Positions 59,901 to 64,000 of a stretch of 64,000 bases of DNA are shown here, one piece after another. Under the pieces are notes generated by a model. The model did no database searches. It worked only from the letters and a program-made list of their open reading frames with translations, and was not told the origin of the DNA. The translations under genes and the position numbers were made by a program. The first letter of the stretch is position 1; each line of letters begins with the position of its first letter. The stretch is taken from NCBI RefSeq assembly GCF_023856365.1, contig NC_064540.1, forward strand, positions 12,177,191 through 12,241,190, read 5' to 3'. The DNA is from Brienomyrus brachyistius (Eukaryota; Chordata; Actinopteri; Osteoglossiformes; Mormyridae).

Positions 59901-62865
59901 CAGGTACGCCAAGTTGACGTTGGCCTTGCGGCCGTCGATGATGGGGTTGGGATCCTTACAGGCCCTCTCAGCAGCCCCTCGTTCCGCCATGGTCACCTGC
60001 AAGAGAGAAAAAAAAAAAGTCATTTACGAGGATTCACTGAACACGATTTCACCTGGCAGAGTCATCAAATCAGCTGAAGAGCATTCAGGAAGTTTCAGCT
60101 GACATCACGACACATGACATTAAGTAGAGTCCAAGCTACAAGAGCTAGGTCCCTACTTCTAATATCATCCTGCAAAGTTCCAATCAACGCAGTTTTACTC
60201 CTAGATATCAAATGAAAAATGCCAATTAGCACAAAAGTGTAAAGAATCTGAAGGCAGATCCCAGTAACTCATCCAAAGACCCAAAAGATAGTGTGTACCT
60301 AGTCAGCAGCGTGGTGGGGGTAGCTTAAGGGGTTAGGCTTGGGTTTTTTTCCTTTAAGCTTAACATATTTGCTTACTGAAGGAAAGAAGCCTAATAAATG
60401 CAATGGAGAAATTAAGAAGATTAGTTTTAAGAACAACCTCTTAAAATGACTTAATGGAGGCAGCAATTGTGGCATAGGGATTTTGTGCTAATCTGCTGTG
60501 CAGTTGTACAGTAATAGTAGCAGTTAAATCACGTGAAGTAAAAAACACAAGTCTGAGACCACACTGACACCCATGTACACCAGAAATGAATGGCTGCGAT
60601 TGGAGAGCCACACACACACACACACACAAGGCAGGTCACTCTTCCTGGATAACACAGCAGGCTCGCACTGAGCTGTCGCTTCTGGCAACCAGATCATCGA
60701 GTTGCAGTTTGTCAGTTGGAAGCGGCTGGCTTTGACACCAGCATGGCCCTCTTCTCCACCAGACACCCACACTTCCTCTGAGCTGGTCCGACCTGTCATT
60801 CGAGAAGACGGGGCTCCTCAGCTTCCAGTTTGTGTTGTGTAAACACAGACCACGTTTTCGGTTTACAGAGGACAAATGTTTGGACCGATGGATAAACATC
60901 AACAAAGGGGGGGGAAAAAACCAAAAGGTCATATATATCCACAGCTGCAGCTACAGAAATTAACTCCTGTGGGATCTAATATGGTGGGGTTTGTGGTCTC
61001 TGCCCCAGCTCATGCAGTGTAGCATCAAGTTGTAGCTCAGCATGTTTGTTTGACATACCCCCCCCCCTCCCCCAACGAACTGGAACCCAAATCAGGAACT
61101 TGAAATTTACACTAAACAGTCACTTCAGAACCAACTAAAAGAAAATTAGAACCAAACACTTTATTGCACATTACGGCACCCACCTGCCAATTCAGAAGAC
61201 AGTTACCCAACAAGAACAAACAGCAGCACGCCGCGTAGGGGATCTTATTCACTTATAATTATTTTCAAAACAAAAGCAGAAAGTAGACAAAATTAGTTAA
61301 AGCCCATTTTCAAAAGCTAAGAATCAGAAAAATACAACAGAGACCAGGGACACCGAGATAGTGTTCTGGAAAAGAGTTTTCTCGGACAGTTTTGACGAAG
61401 TGGGTAGGCTACTGTTTGACAAAACGTGACACAAGTGTCGAATGTCCAGCTGACCTAAAAAGAATAAAGATTTTTATATCATCGAGGCTGTAGATGCATG
61501 AATACTGTCTAGAGTGCATGTGGCTACCGTCCTTCTCCGGACGGTCATTTGGCCATATAAAGTAAGCTCGCCGAGCGGTGCGGCCATGCCCTTCAACCGC
61601 CTCACGGACGGACGCCCCCGGTCCACGGTTTGGAAATAAACCGTCCCTTTTCCACTCCAAGAAGTTTCAGAAAAAGTGACTGCAAGGAGTTCAATGGACA
61701 AAATGCTTTCAAATATCTAAAAGTTTATTGGGATAAAGTTATTGGTATTGCGAAACTATTTGTAAGAATGCGATCTTTTGCTTGAATACAGTGGATTAAC
61801 CTTGTGGTGGTGGGGCAAGGACGATCCGAGGAGAGGATAAGTCAGGGACACCTGGTGGCTTCCCGAGCGTCGCTCCGTTACTCATAACAATACCCCAAAG
61901 CAGGAAGGAAACGCGGGGGAACCAGTTCACCTCGATCGCTCAGTCGAGTTTATTAAAAACCGAAACTGTGTGGTGCATTTCGCCACCCTGCACATACACG
62001 GAGTTGTGGTGAGCTGTTACACCATCAAGGGCAGAAAAGCCTCCCCAGATGGGCTCCTGACCGCTGCTCATGCCTGCGTCCTGCCACAAGCCATCCGGCC
62101 GGACTTTCGTACCGTGAGATCATTCAGCAGAAAAGCCCATCAGATCGTCGTGTGACGCTTCGACGATGAGAACGTGGATCCCAGTCTTCCACCCAAATCA
62201 TGTAGTTGTGTATAATTTAAGCCAAAGAGAAAGTGCCCGATACCTCGTGAATCCAATTTACGCCGAATTACACTCAATCCTCTTTCACTTGGTGGATATT
62301 TTTGTGGACATTTATTTCATCCGCATAAGAGTTAAGTCACATGGATCAGAAAAATCAACGACGACAAAAATTACTCGATCCGAGTGTGCTAATTTACAAG
62401 AACTACTTCTGTAACTTGTGCACGGACGTCGCCTTCCTATAACTTGCACTCAGCAAATTGTGCACAATGTAGCGTGACCGAATGAGACAAAAACACTAAA
62501 TCGGTCACCTCTAAACTTTTCTGAACGTGGGATCAAAACCAATTCCAAACATCTAAAAATGCGTAAGCGTCTCAGTGCATCCACTCTGTTAATGACTTTA
62601 TACCATGTTTTGTGGTCAATATAAAGCGTGAACTGTCGGATTAAACGGTACTTACAAATCCGTATCCTCGGGATTTACCGGTCTGTCTGTCTGTTATCAC
62701 GACCGCCTCTTCAATGTCCCCGAAAGCCTCAAAATATTTTCGCAGTGAAGCATCGTTGGTGTGGTAAGGCAGACCCCCGACGAAGATCTTTGTAAAAGTA
62801 GTGTCCTTCTGAATCGTCGGGTGCGTCGCTCCCAGGGACCCGTTCACAAATTGATGCAACAACAT
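53913..62865 (-). CDS. rbm38: RNA-binding protein 38 (single RRM), four exons
   Basis: A cytoplasmic/nuclear RNA-binding regulator of mRNA stability and splicing; mammalian RBM38 is a p53 target. Minus-strand exons: 62656-62865, 59873-59996, 58128-58182 and 53913-54210, all GT-AG with matching phases. Together they give 687 nt, 228 aa (human about 239). The RRM spans residues about 22-98, with RNP2 KIFVGG (26-31) and RNP1 KSRGYGFV (64-71), then [19 protein letters not shown] and [14 protein letters not shown]. The C-terminal half is rich in Pro, Ala, Tyr and Gln ([36 protein letters not shown]) and ends QPDRMQ. SLQTG after the RRM and this C-terminus favour rbm38 over rbm24. Exon 1 begins [17 protein letters not shown] with no in-frame ATG later before the RRM. 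Confidence 0.95.
55251..55399. mobile_element. hAT-type miniature element in rbm38 intron 3
   Basis: A 149-bp element with inverted ends: CAGAGGTGGAAGTTCAGG at the left against CAGAGGTGGAAAGTTCAAG read inward from the right. It is bordered by an 8-bp duplication with one mismatch (ACTAGCAC and ACTAGCAG, 55243-55250 and 55400-55407). CAGAGGTGG ends with 8-bp duplications are the hAT pattern. It encodes nothing. Confidence 0.85.
56765..56820. repeat. Poly-A and poly-C homopolymers in rbm38 intron 3
   Basis: An A run of about 19 bases followed after a short spacer by a C run at 56806-56820. Simple sequence. Confidence 0.9.
57430..57458. repeat. (CAGA)n microsatellite
   Basis: About six CAGA units in rbm38 intron 3. 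Confidence 0.85.
60608..60630. repeat. (CA)n microsatellite in rbm38 intron 1
   Basis: Ten or more CA units; simple sequence. The rest of intron 1 (59997-62655) shows no recognisable gene or element. Confidence 0.9.
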
Positions 62866-64000
62866 TATTTTGCCCTAGATTACGAGAAATAAAAATAAGC
62901 CAAAGAACGTCAAACCCGACAACTAATTACGAGAAAAAAATAAGCATCAGCTTTCAAACTGAATATAAACTGAGGTAGATGTTTGATAATTTTTTCCCCA
63001 AATGTATTTTTTTTCCTTCACTTGGGAGATTAATAAATCCACTCAATTCAGGGCGTCCTTTAAAAACAAGGCAGCAGCTCACGATCATCAGCCTTCGGCA
63101 GGTGGCTTAACTTCCCGCTGTGGCAGACAACCGGAAAGGCTGCTTTATACTAACGCTATGTGGCACCGCCCCCCGGCGCTCCGGCCAATCAGAAACAGAG
63201 TGCGCCTCGTGGGTTCACGCCTCTTCAGTATTCCGTTTTTCCACCCAAATACTACATCCTCTAAGCCACCACCGCTTTTCCAACTTGTGCGAAAAACCAA
63301 GTGTTTTTGCACAAAATTGAAAAAACATGCTGCTTAAATATTACAGCCAGTGAGAGTCCGCAAAGAAAGCGTATAAAACTATCGTAAAATTGAACTGTTT
63401 GCCCACGGATTCTTAACTATGAATTGTTAGCTATAAACGTTGGTGTTTGGTAAGTATAATGTAACTAAGTTATTTTACGCCTAACGCAGCTAACAGTTAA
63501 AGTGAAATACTTTCCATTATTATGGTTTTAAATCACAGCAACCGCTTAGAAATTATGGGATAGTTTGTAATTAGCTGCGGTGTATAGATGGCCTATAACA
63601 TGTTGCTCTGGTAGTTGTTTTTGTTACATAACACCTTAGGTGTACATTTTATTATATGTCAGTCGTCTTGGGTGGGTGCAGTATTTAGCTAGCTCAAAAA
63701 TGTGAGGAGTGAACTCAATGCAGGAGAGCCTACGGGCCAGGCGGCAGGAAGAGCTGCAGAGGACGATCTGAACGAGACAGTCTTTGTAGGTTACGTGTGC
63801 AAGAGATGAAAGGCTGTGAAACGAGCTGGTGCAATTGTAAAATTTCCATCACCTTGTAACAAAAAACACTTCCGATCAGTCTGAACGTATAACATCTGCT
63901 TCACTGTCTTAGACGTGTTGGAAAAAAAGAAAAGTAAAAACATATCAGTACTTTTGAGTACTTTTAAATATGATCTGAGCGTTAAAGAGTTTGGATTGCG
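62866..64000. other. Upstream region of rbm38
   Basis: Contains the rbm38 promoter and then AT-rich sequence. A strong donor-like TTTG/GTAAGTAT at about 63450 reads on the plus strand and could end a first exon of a divergent transcript, but no coding frame accompanies it. No other gene is recognised. Confidence 0.4.
63180..63192 (-). promoter_or_regulatory. CCAAT (NF-Y-type) motif upstream of rbm38
   Basis: GGCCAATCAG on the plus strand, flanked by a GC-rich stretch (CCGCCCCCCGGCGCTCCGG). It lies about 320 bases upstream of the rbm38 ATG. NF-Y sites act in either orientation, so it could serve rbm38, a divergent promoter or both. The motif is seen; function is inferred. Confidence 0.4.

Noticed and set aside
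1..64000. CRISPR arrays, operons, bacterial promoters
   Set aside because: The window is vertebrate nuclear DNA; repeats are transposons and microsatellites without spacer structure.

Overview
This window is nuclear DNA of a ray-finned (teleost-type) fish. It has intron-split genes on one strand, long intergenic stretches, many CA and GGAT microsatellites, long G or C homopolymers, and the usual fish transposons: Tc1/mariner, hAT miniatures, RTE-like and other LINEs, and tRNA-derived SINEs. I see no bacterial, plasmid or CRISPR features. The species cannot be named from the sequence.

Four protein genes can be reconstructed, all on the minus strand. (1) 3034-5230: a complete five-exon CIDE-family lipid-droplet gene, best matched to cidec (236 aa). 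(2) 10603-10947: a single-exon coding region for a CRH-family prepropeptide, best called urocortin 2 (114 aa), with a TATA box upstream. (3) 20847-31233: the complete thirteen-exon uqcrc1 gene for core protein 1 of mitochondrial complex III (478 aa). (4) 53913-62865: a four-exon RNA-binding protein gene, rbm38 (228 aa). Every exon join was checked by reading phase, and the summed lengths are multiples of three. The ucn2-uqcrc1 linkage is also known on human chromosome 3p21, which supports the ucn2 name. The four genes do not form a pathway; each has its own promoter.

Layout: 1-2690 has no recognised gene. 2695-5230 is cidec with its 3' UTR. 5231-10300 holds repeat remnants and two SINE copies. 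10323-11093 is ucn2. 11100-20370 holds a decayed LINE (12.48-14.54 kb), a decayed Tc1 element (15.8-16.7 kb), a 235-bp repeat unit and a CA-flanked repeat. 20379-31303 is uqcrc1, whose intron 7 carries an RTE-like LINE relic. 31.3-53.4 kb is a gene-poor block of transposons, several with visible ends. 53.9-62.9 kb is rbm38 with a hAT miniature element in intron 3. 62.9-64 kb is the upstream region of rbm38.

No wholly new biological system is evident. The most useful observations are: a GC-AG intron forced by reading phase in uqcrc1; long poly-C tracts sitting at uqcrc1 splice sites; a nested retroposon with a perfect 13-bp target-site duplication; a recently duplicated 235-bp unit that matches no family I know; and a hAT miniature element with intact inverted ends. 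All calls come from reading the sequence; no database search was run.
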